Shown piece after piece: positions 27,115 to 35,544 of a stretch of 64,000 nucleotides of DNA (positions are counted from its first letter, which is position 1; each line of letters opens with the position of its first letter). Source of the DNA: Bermanella sp049115935 (GTDB taxonomy: Bacteria > Pseudomonadota > Gammaproteobacteria > Pseudomonadales > Oceanobacteraceae); assembly GCA_049115935.1 (NCBI GenBank), contig JAGDZK010000001.1, positions 36,669 through 100,668 on the forward strand. Reading direction: 5' to 3'. Below the pieces are notes generated by a model. It was given only the letters and a program-made list of their open reading frames with translations. It did not search any database and had not been told where the DNA came from. The translations under genes were made by a program, and so were the position numbers.

Positions 27115-27899
27115 CGAAGGGATGTGGTGTCGCGGTTGTATTGCTGTAATTGGTTTTGTTTAATCATTAATTGAATTTCATCCACATACGCTTCTCTTCT
27201 AATGCTGTAGCTCCAAAGGCCATTTGCAAGGTTTATCCCAGTAATGATGTCTTCATCTGCGCGTGCTTGTGCACGCAAGGTGCGCAATTTCTCATAGGAA
27301 AACTGGGAGTTTAAATTACGCATGTAGCTTTCAATTGAATCTAGAATGCTATCAAATTTTGCTACTTCATGGCGCTTGCTGTCAGTACGCTGGTTAGGAA
27401 TGATGCCGCAGCCTTCAACATAACACCATTGACCAAATAAGTTATTACCTTCTTCTGCAAAACGAGACGTACCCCATGCAGACTCGTTAGCAGCTTGAGC
27501 CAATGCCAATGATGCAGGAATAATATCCACTCGTTTGATAAGTTCCTCGATAATATCATTATGATTAGTAAGGTCGACTTCGTATTTTTCTTTGAGCCTT
27601 AATAGGACTCGTGTTTGATCACTACTTAAGTTTGGCAGGCTTGATTTAAGTGAAAATATTTGACGGCGCTCTTGCAAAATATTGTCATTTGCATGCTTTA
27701 TCCTGGGTAGTAAAAAAGCAAAAAAGTCTTCTTTTTTCTGTTTTACATCTGTGTAGGTGGAAAAGTCAGGGAGCTTTTCATTAAACGTGTATTCACTTTG
27801 GTCGCTGAGCGTAACCTTATAGGAAACAGGCAGAAAAAAACCAATTAAAAAACTTATGGTCAGTAGTAAAATTAAAAGACTGCTTAAGACGATGCGCAT
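27111..27899 (-). CDS. Bax-like glucosaminidase-domain protein
   Basis: A 262-residue envelope protein with an N-terminal uncleaved or signal-anchor helix (IVLSSLLILLLTISFLIGFFL) and a C-terminal endo-beta-N-acetylglucosaminidase domain of the Bax family, around LALAQAANESAWGTSRFAEEGNNLFGQWCY (about residues 131-160). The glutamate of ANESAW is the expected catalytic acid. It should act on peptidoglycan in the periplasm. The two cysteines CYVEGC may form a disulfide. It ends convergently with rlmF and starts 36 bases before the end of trmN6 on the same strand. Confidence 0.88.
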   Translation of the reverse strand: MRIVLSSLLILLLTISFLIGFFLPVSYKVTLSDQSEYTFNEKLPDFSTYTDVKQKKEDFFAFLLPRIKHANDNILQERRQIFSLKSSLPNLSSDQTRVLLRLKEKYEVDLTNHNDIIEELIKRVDIIPASLALAQAANESAWGTSRFAEEGNNLFGQWCYVEGCGIIPNQRTDSKRHEVAKFDSILDSIESYMRNLNSQFSYEKLRTLRAQARADEDIITGINLANGLWSYSIRREAYVDEIQLMIKQNQLQQYNRDTTSLR

Positions 27900-27935
27900 A
27901 GTATGTCCTCAAAAATGTCTTAGAAGTCTACCAGT

Positions 27936-28655
27936 TCACAGTTTTAAATAATAGTCAGCCATTAAGCGAGAAAACTCGTCACTGTACTGTTGGCTATTAG
28001 GCTGATAAATAGTAAGGCTTTTCTCAATCATAACCTGTTGTTTTTTTTTGTATACCCAAATGCCAAGTTTGCTGGATTTATGTTCACGAGAAAAAACATT
28101 GAAACGTTTGCTTAAATGTAGGCCATATCCATTGGCACTTGTATGAAAGTGGGTGTGTTCATGTTGTGGTAACAATAGCCACGCTTCACCTTGTTTGTGC
28201 ATTAATGCATGTATGCTTTCGCATAATTCTTTAAAACTTAAGCTGTGATTGTGTCGAGCTAAATTGCGTTGCGTGTCATTGCTTAATAAATGTTGGCTAA
28301 AAAATGGTGGGTTACAAATGATTGTGTCATATGTTCGTTGGCTGTTTTCCACTACAAACTGCTGAATGCTTTTGTTGTGAATTTCAATTCGATCATGAAA
28401 AGGACTTAGAGCCACGTTTGCCAGTGCTTGCTTGGCTGCGTTGTTATCCAGTTCGACAGCATCAATTTTTGCTTGGCAGCGCTGGGCCACCATTAAAGAA
28501 AGCAGCCCTGTACCTGTGCCGATGTCTAGAATTCGTTGCGCGTCATTCACATTGCATAGCGCACCAAACAAACAAGCATCTAAGCTGACTTTCATTGCGC
28601 ATTGATCTTGAGCAACGGTAAATTGCTTAAATTGAAAACTGGAGTGGCTAGACAA
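27936..28655 (-). CDS. trmN6: tRNA1(Val) (adenine(37)-N6)-methyltransferase
   Basis: A 239-residue methyltransferase of the TrmN6 (YfiC) family, which modifies A37 of tRNA1(Val). The N-terminus FQFKQFTVAQDQCAMKVSLDACLFGA contains the family's MKVgTDs-like start, motif I is ILDIGTGTGLLSLMVAQR, and the N6-adenine motif NPPF occurs in TIICNPPFFSQHL. Length is as expected. It is followed 36 bases later by the Bax-like gene on the same strand. Confidence 0.93.
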   Translation of the reverse strand: MSSHSSFQFKQFTVAQDQCAMKVSLDACLFGALCNVNDAQRILDIGTGTGLLSLMVAQRCQAKIDAVELDNNAAKQALANVALSPFHDRIEIHNKSIQQFVVENSQRTYDTIICNPPFFSQHLLSNDTQRNLARHNHSLSFKELCESIHALMHKQGEAWLLLPQHEHTHFHTSANGYGLHLSKRFNVFSREHKSSKLGIWVYKKKQQVMIEKSLTIYQPNSQQYSDEFSRLMADYYLKL

Positions 28656-28731
28656 AATATTCTCGCAAAAAAATAGCGATTATAGTTAGTCGCTTAGTAA
28701 AAGGTAAGTATTGTGTAGGTACTATATTTGA

Positions 28732-28769
28732 TGATTCGGTGAAATATTTAAAATAGGTGCACCGAATCA
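28732..28769. repeat. 10-bp inverted repeat between trmN6 and the phage-type orphan
   Basis: The arms TGATTCGGTG and CACCGAATCA are separated by 18 AT-rich bases. It lies 12 bases beyond the stop of the 28782-29156 gene, on the same strand. There is no T-tract; it may be a processing or termination hairpin, or an operator for trmN6. Confidence 0.55.
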
Positions 28770-28781
28770 AACACGAGCAGG

Positions 28782-29156
28782 TTACGCCACACAGTGGGCA
28801 AGTTCTTGAGGGTGTAAAATATAAAGCACCCATGCAATTGCGGTTGCATAACATAGGTTGGTTACGAGTTCACTGTGAGGGTCTTCTAAAAAGGCTCTTT
28901 GAGAAGCGAGGCCTCGAATTCGGCTGGCCAGATCAGGATGAAATGCCAAATATTTGTCCCAGACAATTTGGTGAGTTGAGGTATCAATGCCGTATGGGCC
29001 AAGCCCTTTATGGTTGTATTGTTTTGAATCATGGCTCAGTTGTTTTTGGGTCACAATGGCCACCAATAGATTTTCAACGGCGGTGCCTGCTTTACCCAGA
29101 TATTCAAGAGTGGGGTGTATGATTTGATCACGTAATTCTTGTTTGCTGATATCCAT
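28782..29156 (-). CDS. phage-type lysozyme/tail-like small protein, probably truncated
   Basis: A 124-residue protein preceded by a near-perfect ribosome site, GAGGAGGT, 5 bases before its ATG. The pattern LGPYGIDTSTHQIVWDKYLAFHPDLASRIRGLA and the later LVTNLCYATAIAWVLYI resemble small phage proteins with a transglycosylase-like helical fold (pattern: Q-E-S...GP-x-G-I-x-Q-M-E-P-x-T-H...W). Those I remember extend further at the C-terminus. Here the expected QES region reads TQKQLSHDSKQ, so the catalytic Glu seems replaced, and the protein stops early at AHCVA. I infer a degenerate domesticated phage gene. No other phage genes are nearby. Confidence 0.6.
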   Translation of the reverse strand: MDISKQELRDQIIHPTLEYLGKAGTAVENLLVAIVTQKQLSHDSKQYNHKGLGPYGIDTSTHQIVWDKYLAFHPDLASRIRGLASQRAFLEDPHSELVTNLCYATAIAWVLYILHPQELAHCVA

Positions 29157-29420
29157 GGCTTACCTCCTCGGGCGCCCTAGGATCGGCTAATTATTGACTT
29201 CAATAATATGAAGCAAGAACCCTGCCTAATCCCTCAATATCAATAACAATATCCTTTCAGGATCTTGTAGATGCTATTAATACTATCGACCAATCCTTAA
29301 GCTAACTTTAGCTTTTTTGCTTGGCCTATGTATAGAACATAGTTCCAACGGGTTAAACTTCAAGTATCTTAATTTATATACGTGCTGGAAATTATTTTGG
29401 TTGATGAGGTAACTGAAAAA

Positions 29421-30185
29421 ATGGGTTGGATCGATAGCCATTGCCACTTGGACTTTGCTGACTTTGACCAAGTTTCATTATTCCAAAGTTTGCTTGGTAG
29501 TGACTGTGAAGCCGTATTGATCCCTGCTACTCAGGTGAAGTACTTTAATCGAGTGGTGGAACTTAAAAATGAATACCCCAGTCTCGTTAAATTTGCTCTA
29601 GGATTACACCCTTATTTTATTGCTGAGCATCAAGAATCGGATTTAGATAAGTTAAGTCACGCTCTTGTTGAGCACAAACCGGATGCACTGGGAGAGTTTG
29701 GTTTAGATTTTATGTTACCTGAGTCCTCATATGAGCAACAAATATACTTTTTTGATCAGCAGTTACAATTAGCACAGCAGCATAAATTGCCTTTGGTTAT
29801 ACATTGTCGCAAAGCTCATGATCAGTTAGCGAGCAGGGTCAAACAAGCCCGATTTACAGGTGGTGGCTTCATCCATGCCTTTTCGGGCAGCTTACAACAA
29901 GCTAAACGATATTTAGACTTAGGCTTTGTTTTAGGGCTAGGTGGTGCATTAACCTATGATCGAGCCAAAGCCATGCATAAAATGGTGGCGCAACTACCAG
30001 ACGATGGGTATACCTTAGAAACCGATAGCCCAGATATGGCGCCTTCGTTTGCCCAAGGGCAAGTGAATACCCCATTAAATATTCCAACGATTGCGCAACA
30101 CATCGCTAGGTTAAAAAATCAAACTGTTGAGCAAGTGTTTGAAAATAGCACCCATAATTTTCATCGAGTGCTCATAATCACCTAA
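29421..30185 (+). CDS. TatD-family metal-dependent hydrolase
   Basis: A 254-residue TatD/YjjV-type hydrolase with a TIM-barrel. Metal ligands are visible: HxH in IDSHCHLDF, Glu in LGEFGLDF, His in LVIHCRKAH, His in FIHAFSGS, and Asp in LETDSPDM. Family members are metal-dependent nucleases involved in DNA turnover. I chose the ATG at 29421 because GAGGT lies 10 bases upstream; an earlier in-frame start would add 13 atypical residues. It is a single gene, with a GC-rich hairpin (GGCGGC...GCCGCC, 30269-30288) 85 bases downstream. Confidence 0.92.
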   Translation: MGWIDSHCHLDFADFDQVSLFQSLLGSDCEAVLIPATQVKYFNRVVELKNEYPSLVKFALGLHPYFIAEHQESDLDKLSHALVEHKPDALGEFGLDFMLPESSYEQQIYFFDQQLQLAQQHKLPLVIHCRKAHDQLASRVKQARFTGGGFIHAFSGSLQQAKRYLDLGFVLGLGGALTYDRAKAMHKMVAQLPDDGYTLETDSPDMAPSFAQGQVNTPLNIPTIAQHIARLKNQTVEQVFENSTHNFHRVLIIT

Positions 30186-30734
30186 CGTTACTCAAGGGTT
30201 TAGTATCTATGCACTGATCATACTGCCCAAGGTGACTTAGTATTGAAGTAGTGAATTATGCATGGGAGGCGGCAGTTAATCGCCGCCATTTGTGCCTTTT
30301 GTGCGTTCGTGTTGAAAAGTGGCGTTATTAAATGCGTATCAGGCCACGTCCTGCCCTGATTTTATGGGGCCCCCCCTTTTGCCCGCTTGAGAACGTCGCC
30401 GCAAATAGCCATATATGATCAATTAAGACCACGCTACAGCGGCGGAATTATCTTTTGCTATTATTAAACTAATCTCTGGCGAGGTCAGTGCCAATAAGTA
30501 GCACGAGGTACTTTATCTAGTAGGCTTGATTAAAATGACACTCTGAAGAAAGTGAGTGTTTGCTTACCTTGTTGGTACTATCGTGCAGCTAATATTTTGC
30601 CGACTTATGCCTTTAAGTTGCGCTAAAAGTCTAATTCTTAAGTGTTATTTATGGTAAAGTCCGCCATTGTTAAAAGCATAAGGCCTCTTCAAACCAGTAT
30701 GGTCTGACTGGCATAAATATAAAAAGGAGCGAAT
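30186..30734. other. intergenic region of 549 bases, no gene seen
   Basis: It contains a GC-rich stem GGCGGC/GCCGCC with an 8-base loop at 30269-30288 (a possible tatD terminator without a clean T-tract), a C-rich run GGGGCCCCCCC near 30366-30376, and AT-rich DNA upstream of the DUF1329 gene. AAGGAG precedes the GTG start at 30735. No tRNA or recognisable small RNA was found, although the length allows one. Confidence 0.5.
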
Positions 30735-32087
30735 GTGAACCGCGCTATTAGCTTATCCGTTTTACTACTAAGTGTTTTAACCGCCTCGTCGGTTTGGGCA
30801 AAAATTACGCCACAGCAAGCTGCTCGCTTAGGAGCAGATCTAACGCCAATGGGTGCTGAAAAAGCAGGTAATGCATCAGGCAGTATCCCCGCTTGGAAAG
30901 GTGGTATTACTCAGCCTATTGCAGGGTATGAAAAAGGCCAGTTCCACTCAGATCCTTACGCCAAAGATCGAGTTTTACATACTATCAATGTTGGTAATTG
31001 GCAGAAATATAAAGACCAGTTAACACAGGGCCAAATTGAGCTTTTGAAGCGTCACCCTGAATACACAATTAATGTTTACCCGAGTCACCGTAGTGCTGCA
31101 TACCCTCAATTTGTTTATGACGCGGTTAAGAAAAATGCAATGACAGCTGAATTACAGCCTTATGGTACCGGCGTAACCGATACTATTATGGCAAGCCCAT
31201 TTCCGATCCCTCAGAACGGTGCCGAAGTGCTTTGGAACCATACCCTTCGTTATCGTGGGCTTGGTTGGCAGTATACGTCCTCTACATTGAATACCACTGA
31301 ATCAGGCGATCAGGGCATTACCACCCGAGAATATGAGTATTATTTCGCGTATTCAGAGCCAGGCATCACCTTGCCTGAAATTGATAACAAAATTTTCTAC
31401 CTTAAGCGTAAAACATTAGCGCCAGCAAAAATGTCAGGACAAATGACATTGGTGCACGAAACGTTAGACCAAGTGCGTTCCCCTCGTAAATCATGGATCT
31501 ACATGCCTGGTCAGCGTCGCGTGCGTCGTACGCCAGATTTGTCTTATGACACGGCCGATATCGACAGTAATGGTATTCGTACTATCGACCAAGTTGACAT
31601 GTTCAACGGTGCGCCGAACTTATATAACTGGGAGTTACTAGGTAAGCAAGAGAAATACATCCCGTATAACGCGTATAAGCTACATGGCGGACATTTACGT
31701 ATATCTGATATTGCCAAAAAAGATTTTATTAACCCAAGCCTAGTTCGCTATGAACCACACCGCGTTTGGGTGGTTGAAGCGACTTTACGTACTGGCATGA
31801 ATCATATTTATATTAAGCGTCGTTATTACTTTGATGAAGATACTTGGCAGATTGTGTTGGCAGAAGAATACAATGAAGATGGTAAGCTTGTTCAAGTTAC
31901 TGAAGCACATACCATTAACTATTATGAAGTGCCTATGGTGTATTCAACCTTAGAGGTGACATACGATCTAGAAGAAGGCCGTTACTTTGCTGAAGGTCTA
32001 GATAACGAACGTTCTCCAATCGATATGAATGTAGATTTTGGTCGACGAGATTTCAGTTCTTCTGCTTTGCGTCGTGAAGCTCGCTAA
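30735..32087 (+). CDS. DUF1329 outer-membrane/periplasmic protein
   Basis: A 450-residue exported protein of the DUF1329 family, with a clear signal peptide (MNRAISLSVLLLSVLTASSVWA) and the typical start of the mature protein KITPQQAARLGADLTPMGAEKAGN...IPAWKGG. DUF1329 proteins resemble LolB/LolA-like lipid-binding beta-sheets and often occur near RND-type exporters and in hydrocarbon-degrading marine bacteria; no such partner is next to it here. The start is GTG at 30735, six bases after AAGGAG. A strong terminator follows at 32112. Confidence 0.9.
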   Translation: MNRAISLSVLLLSVLTASSVWAKITPQQAARLGADLTPMGAEKAGNASGSIPAWKGGITQPIAGYEKGQFHSDPYAKDRVLHTINVGNWQKYKDQLTQGQIELLKRHPEYTINVYPSHRSAAYPQFVYDAVKKNAMTAELQPYGTGVTDTIMASPFPIPQNGAEVLWNHTLRYRGLGWQYTSSTLNTTESGDQGITTREYEYYFAYSEPGITLPEIDNKIFYLKRKTLAPAKMSGQMTLVHETLDQVRSPRKSWIYMPGQRRVRRTPDLSYDTADIDSNGIRTIDQVDMFNGAPNLYNWELLGKQEKYIPYNAYKLHGGHLRISDIAKKDFINPSLVRYEPHRVWVVEATLRTGMNHIYIKRRYYFDEDTWQIVLAEEYNEDGKLVQVTEAHTINYYEVPMVYSTLEVTYDLEEGRYFAEGLDNERSPIDMNVDFGRRDFSSSALRREAR

Positions 32088-32111
32088 TTTAGCTAAACGT
32101 CTTTGACTACT

Positions 32112-32140
32112 AAAAACCCTAGGCAGCCCCTAGGGTTTTT
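32112..32140 (+). terminator. rho-independent terminator of the DUF1329 gene
   Basis: The stem AACCCTAGG / CCTAGGGTT with a CAGCC loop is followed by seven T. It ends the DUF1329 transcript 25 bases after its stop codon. Confidence 0.9.
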
Positions 32141-32176
32141 TTATGGTATAAAGGTTTGAAAAGTCAGGGGCTAGTT

Positions 32177-33274
32177 ATGAGCTTTTCATTTAAAAAAGCC
32201 AAGACGCATTTGCTATGTATAATTTGTTTAAGTCTTGCCATCAAGGTTTGTGCTAACGGTAGTGTGCTACCTGAAAATTTTGCGCTTCTTCCTGAAGATG
32301 TACAGGCTTTATTATTAGAATATGCGTTCTTCAATGATCAAGTTAATCAGCATTGGGGTGAGCAAGCCAGCTTTGCTTCGCAAAAAGCATACGTAAAATA
32401 TCTTGATGATTACTTGAGCCGTGCAACGGTTGATTTTGATCAAGGCATTTTGACAGTGGAAACATTAGCCACAAGCGAGCCTAAAAAACAGTTAGCCAAT
32501 GCTATCGTCACTACATTGTTAACCCCTGACGACCCTGCGCAAGTGGATCTATTTTCAGCCCGTAAAATTTCAGCCACTGGCAAGCCGTTTTTATTGGGGC
32601 AGGTACTTGATCAGCAAGGACAAAGTATCGCCTATGAATGGCGTGCGCAAAAATTTGCGCAATACCTTATTGAGAATGCATTGACCGTATCTCAAACCTC
32701 AAAAGGGATTCGCTACGCGGTAAATATTGAAATGGCAAGTAACCATACTCAAGTGGCCGCTAACAATGTTAAAGGTTGGGTATCGCAGGCCAGTAATCGT
32801 TTTAACTTACCTGAATCATTAATATTGGCCATTATCGAAACGGAAAGTGGTTTTAACCCGTTTGCGGTGAGTCATGCAAATGCCTATGGTTTAATGCAAA
32901 TTATCCCGTCCACTGCTGGTGCCGATGTGTTTCAAAAAATATTAAACAAATCAGGCCAGCCTAGTCGTGATTATTTATTTAATGCACAAAATAATATTAC
33001 CGTTGGCAGTGCTTATTTAAAGATATTAAGAGATAACTACTTGTCCAAAATTGAAAATCCAACAAGTCAGTTATATTGTATTATAAGTGCTTACAATAGT
33101 GGCGCAGGTAATGTGTTTAAAACCTTTCACCATAACCGTAAACAGGCCATTCATCGTATTAATAATTTAAGTGTCGATGAGGTTTTGTGGCGTTTGCGTA
33201 AGCATCAGCCTAGTCATGAAGCGCGTCGCTATGTTGAAAAAGTATTAGCCTATCAAAAAAAATATTACCAATGA
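32177..33274 (+). CDS. MltC-like lytic transglycosylase
   Basis: A 365-residue periplasmic murein lytic transglycosylase. The N-terminal half resembles the DUF3393 region of MltC, and the C-terminal SLT domain is complete: the catalytic Glu in LAIIETESGFNPFAVS, then NAYGLMQIIPSTAG and the SAYNSGAGNVFK motif. The first residues are a hydrophobic export signal (HLLCIICLSLAIKVCANG). Unlike E. coli MltC it has no canonical lipobox, so lipidation is doubtful. ATG at 32177 was chosen because of AGGGGC upstream. A methyltransferase gene overlaps its stop by four bases. Confidence 0.88.
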   Translation: MSFSFKKAKTHLLCIICLSLAIKVCANGSVLPENFALLPEDVQALLLEYAFFNDQVNQHWGEQASFASQKAYVKYLDDYLSRATVDFDQGILTVETLATSEPKKQLANAIVTTLLTPDDPAQVDLFSARKISATGKPFLLGQVLDQQGQSIAYEWRAQKFAQYLIENALTVSQTSKGIRYAVNIEMASNHTQVAANNVKGWVSQASNRFNLPESLILAIIETESGFNPFAVSHANAYGLMQIIPSTAGADVFQKILNKSGQPSRDYLFNAQNNITVGSAYLKILRDNYLSKIENPTSQLYCIISAYNSGAGNVFKTFHHNRKQAIHRINNLSVDEVLWRLRKHQPSHEARRYVEKVLAYQKKYYQ

Positions 33275-33912
33275 AAAATATTGATGTTCTTCAGCAACAA
33301 ATAAAAACCCTTTTTAATAGTGACCTTTCACCGCAATTGATTGCAGATGTAAATTTAAACTTATGGTTATTACAGCCTCCAATGGAGCAAGACTTTAGTC
33401 CGGCACAAATTGAAGCCATCTGGAGCAATATGCCATATTGGGCCTTTGTTTGGTCAAGTGGTCGAGCCCTTGCAAGCTATGTGCTGGATAATCCCCACCT
33501 TGTAAAGAATAAAGTTATCGCTGATTTTGGTGCAGGCAGTGGGGTAGTAGCGTTAGCGGCATTGAAAGCGGGAGCCAAGCAAGCTTGGGTGGTAGACATT
33601 GACCAAGCTGCTTTATGGGCGTGTGAGGAAAATGCGTTACTTAATAACCAAAGTGTCCTAACAGCCACGTCATTAGATGAAATTGAATCCATTGATTTGA
33701 TTCTGGTGGGCGATGTTTTATATGACCCAAGAAACCATGGCCTTGCGAGCATTTTGTTCACACAAGAAACGTCTGTTATTTGGGCTGAAAGCCGGGCTCA
33801 GACTAAGCTCAGTCAATATGGGCCGGTGGCGAGCTTAGATAGTGAAACTGTGCCCAATATCGGTGGCTTTGACGAACATAAACAGATTCATATTTATCAC
33901 CATGGCTTATAA
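33271..33912 (+). CDS. class I SAM-dependent methyltransferase, Nnt1/ETFB-lysine-methyltransferase-like
   Basis: A 213-residue methyltransferase with motif I VIADFGAGSGVVALAALKAGAKQAWVVDID and the post-I segment DLILVGDVLYDP. The preceding MPYWAFVWSSGRALASYVLDNP is typical of the METTL20/Nnt1-type protein-lysine methyltransferases (usual pattern: PYWa-x-xWpsG). Protein substrate is likely but unknown. Translation is coupled to the transglycosylase by a 4-base ATGA overlap. Confidence 0.87.
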   Translation: MKNIDVLQQQIKTLFNSDLSPQLIADVNLNLWLLQPPMEQDFSPAQIEAIWSNMPYWAFVWSSGRALASYVLDNPHLVKNKVIADFGAGSGVVALAALKAGAKQAWVVDIDQAALWACEENALLNNQSVLTATSLDEIESIDLILVGDVLYDPRNHGLASILFTQETSVIWAESRAQTKLSQYGPVASLDSETVPNIGGFDEHKQIHIYHHGL

Positions 33913-33986
33913 GGCCGGTTAATATTTGTGCAGTTAACCCTCAAAACCTGTCTATACTTTATGTATTATGAAAGGGGTTATGGCGT

Positions 33987-34442
33987 ATGCACTATAAAAC
34001 TGTCAAAGATGTGGTTGATTACAGCCGCAAACTACATCAGCAAATTAGTAAGTTGTATCAAGAGATCAGTCAGGATCAAACTCAAGAGCGGGTTAAGATG
34101 CTATTAGATTACTTGCAACGACATGAATCTCACCTAGAACAAAGCCTCTGTCAGTTTGAACAAGATAAGTCACAAAAAGTGCTGGATAGCTGGTTTCAAT
34201 ATGCCCCTGATCAAAGCATAGCCGAAGTACTTGAAGGAATTGAAATCAGCAATCATATGAGTACCGATGAAGTCATTGTTATGGCATTAAAGTTAGATGA
34301 TTATTTTATTGAGCTTTATGAAGGTATGGTTGAGAACGCGTCATCGTCTGCAGTGAAATCTGTTTTTCAAAACTTGTTAGATATGGAGCAGCAAGAAAAA
34401 ATTCGCACATCAAGAGCCGCCTTAACCATTCATGATATGTAA
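33987..34442 (+). CDS. ferritin-like helical-bundle protein, unknown function
   Basis: A 151-residue, mostly helical cytoplasmic protein. Pairs of Glu/His spaced as in ferritin-like bundles occur at YLQRHESHLEQSL and LLDMEQQEKIRT, with further Glu in YFIELYEGMVENA. The pattern would allow a di-iron site but the ligands cannot be confirmed by eye. I do not recognise a named family. TATACT 25 bases upstream could be a -10 box, and a strong bidirectional terminator follows immediately. Confidence 0.7.
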   Translation: MHYKTVKDVVDYSRKLHQQISKLYQEISQDQTQERVKMLLDYLQRHESHLEQSLCQFEQDKSQKVLDSWFQYAPDQSIAEVLEGIEISNHMSTDEVIVMALKLDDYFIELYEGMVENASSSAVKSVFQNLLDMEQQEKIRTSRAALTIHDM

Positions 34443-34467
34443 AAAAAGCCGCTATGCGGCTTTTTTT
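34441..34467. terminator. bidirectional rho-independent terminator
   Basis: The stem AAAAAAAGCCGC / GCGGCTTTTTTT with a 3-base loop lies between the convergent ferritin-like gene and the LysR gene and serves both strands. Confidence 0.9.
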
Positions 34468-35446
34468 ATACGCTATGATTATCCATGTATTTTTTAATAT
34501 GATGAAGTTGCTCTGAGTTATTACAACTCTCACATTCACTCATTAGTGTTTCTAAATCTTGTGATGCCTGGATAAAGAAATCGATAAAGCTGCGTACTTT
34601 TTTAGGTTGATGCTTGCCACTAGGAAAAACCAAAAATAATGGTTCTTGTTCAACTTGCCAATCACTTAAAATCGGTTCTAGTTTTCCATCAATAACTTCT
34701 TTATAAGTCATAAAGGTTGACGTAATACCCACCCCTTGTCCTGCGATTAAATGCTGCTTGTGTATTTCATGGTGGTTCACAATAACAGAGCCGTGTTTCT
34801 GTACGACTATACGTTCGTTTGTTTGTTTATTAATAAACGTGCCATTGTGGCTATAGCCGTTACGAGAGCCAAACTCAACCCATGGCACGTCGTTTAACTG
34901 GTTTGGGTGATTAAATGGCCCATATTGTTTGATGTATTCAGGGCTTGCACAAATGACAGGGTCAGTGTCGTCAATTTTACGGGCAATCAAGCTGGAATCC
35001 TCTTGTTTGCCAATGGCAAAGCCCACGTCAAAGCCGTCTCTTATTAAGTGAACATCTCCATCATTAAAGACTAATTCGATATCAATCATAGGGTATTCTT
35101 TTTTGAATCCCGCCATCCAACGACCCATGATATCAATAGCAAAACCCACCGGTGCGGTAATGCGTAAGTGGCCACTGGGCTCTTTTTGTTTGTCGGAAAT
35201 ACGCTCGTGGATATCGACGATTTCTTCAAATAAAGGTTTGTACTGCTCGTAATACTGTAAGCCGATATCGGTAGGGCGAACTTCTCGTGTAGTGCGTTCT
35301 AGTAGTCTCACACTTAGTTTGTCTTCAAGGTCGGTGATCATACGACTCACTCGAGACTTTGGCATACTAAGATTACGTGCTGCAGCGGTAAAGCTGCCTT
35401 CTTGCACCACCTTAATAAAAACGGACATCTGGTTCAGGTCTAACAT
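34466..35446 (-). CDS. LysR-family transcriptional regulator
   Basis: A 326-residue LysR regulator. The winged HTH is MLDLNQMSVFIKVVQEGSFTAAARNLSMPKSRVSRMITDLEDKLSVRLLERTTR, of the group with the MPKSRVSR recognition helix common in aromatic or quinone-responsive LysRs. The effector domain starts with GHLRITAPVGF and covers the rest. The C-terminal tail has a Cys pair (ECESC). It lies directly downstream of the diheme cytochrome genes on the same strand, 98 bases away, and may or may not control them. Confidence 0.92.
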   Translation of the reverse strand: MLDLNQMSVFIKVVQEGSFTAAARNLSMPKSRVSRMITDLEDKLSVRLLERTTREVRPTDIGLQYYEQYKPLFEEIVDIHERISDKQKEPSGHLRITAPVGFAIDIMGRWMAGFKKEYPMIDIELVFNDGDVHLIRDGFDVGFAIGKQEDSSLIARKIDDTDPVICASPEYIKQYGPFNHPNQLNDVPWVEFGSRNGYSHNGTFINKQTNERIVVQKHGSVIVNHHEIHKQHLIAGQGVGITSTFMTYKEVIDGKLEPILSDWQVEQEPLFLVFPSGKHQPKKVRSFIDFFIQASQDLETLMSECESCNNSEQLHHIKKYMDNHSV

Positions 35447-35544
35447 GGCTATCCATAAATCTTTGTTTGGCTAAATGATGGGCCAAAAACACAAAAAAGG
35501 CCAGAGATCACATTTATCAATTAACAATGATTTAAGTTTTCTGC

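Noticed and set aside
28757..29122. Plus-strand open frame of 121 codons
   Set aside because: It is antisense to the 28782-29156 gene, which has a strong ribosome site and recognisable residue pattern.
28782..29156. Integrated prophage around the phage-type gene
   Set aside because: There is no integrase, attachment repeat or structural gene nearby; at most one isolated phage-derived gene remains.
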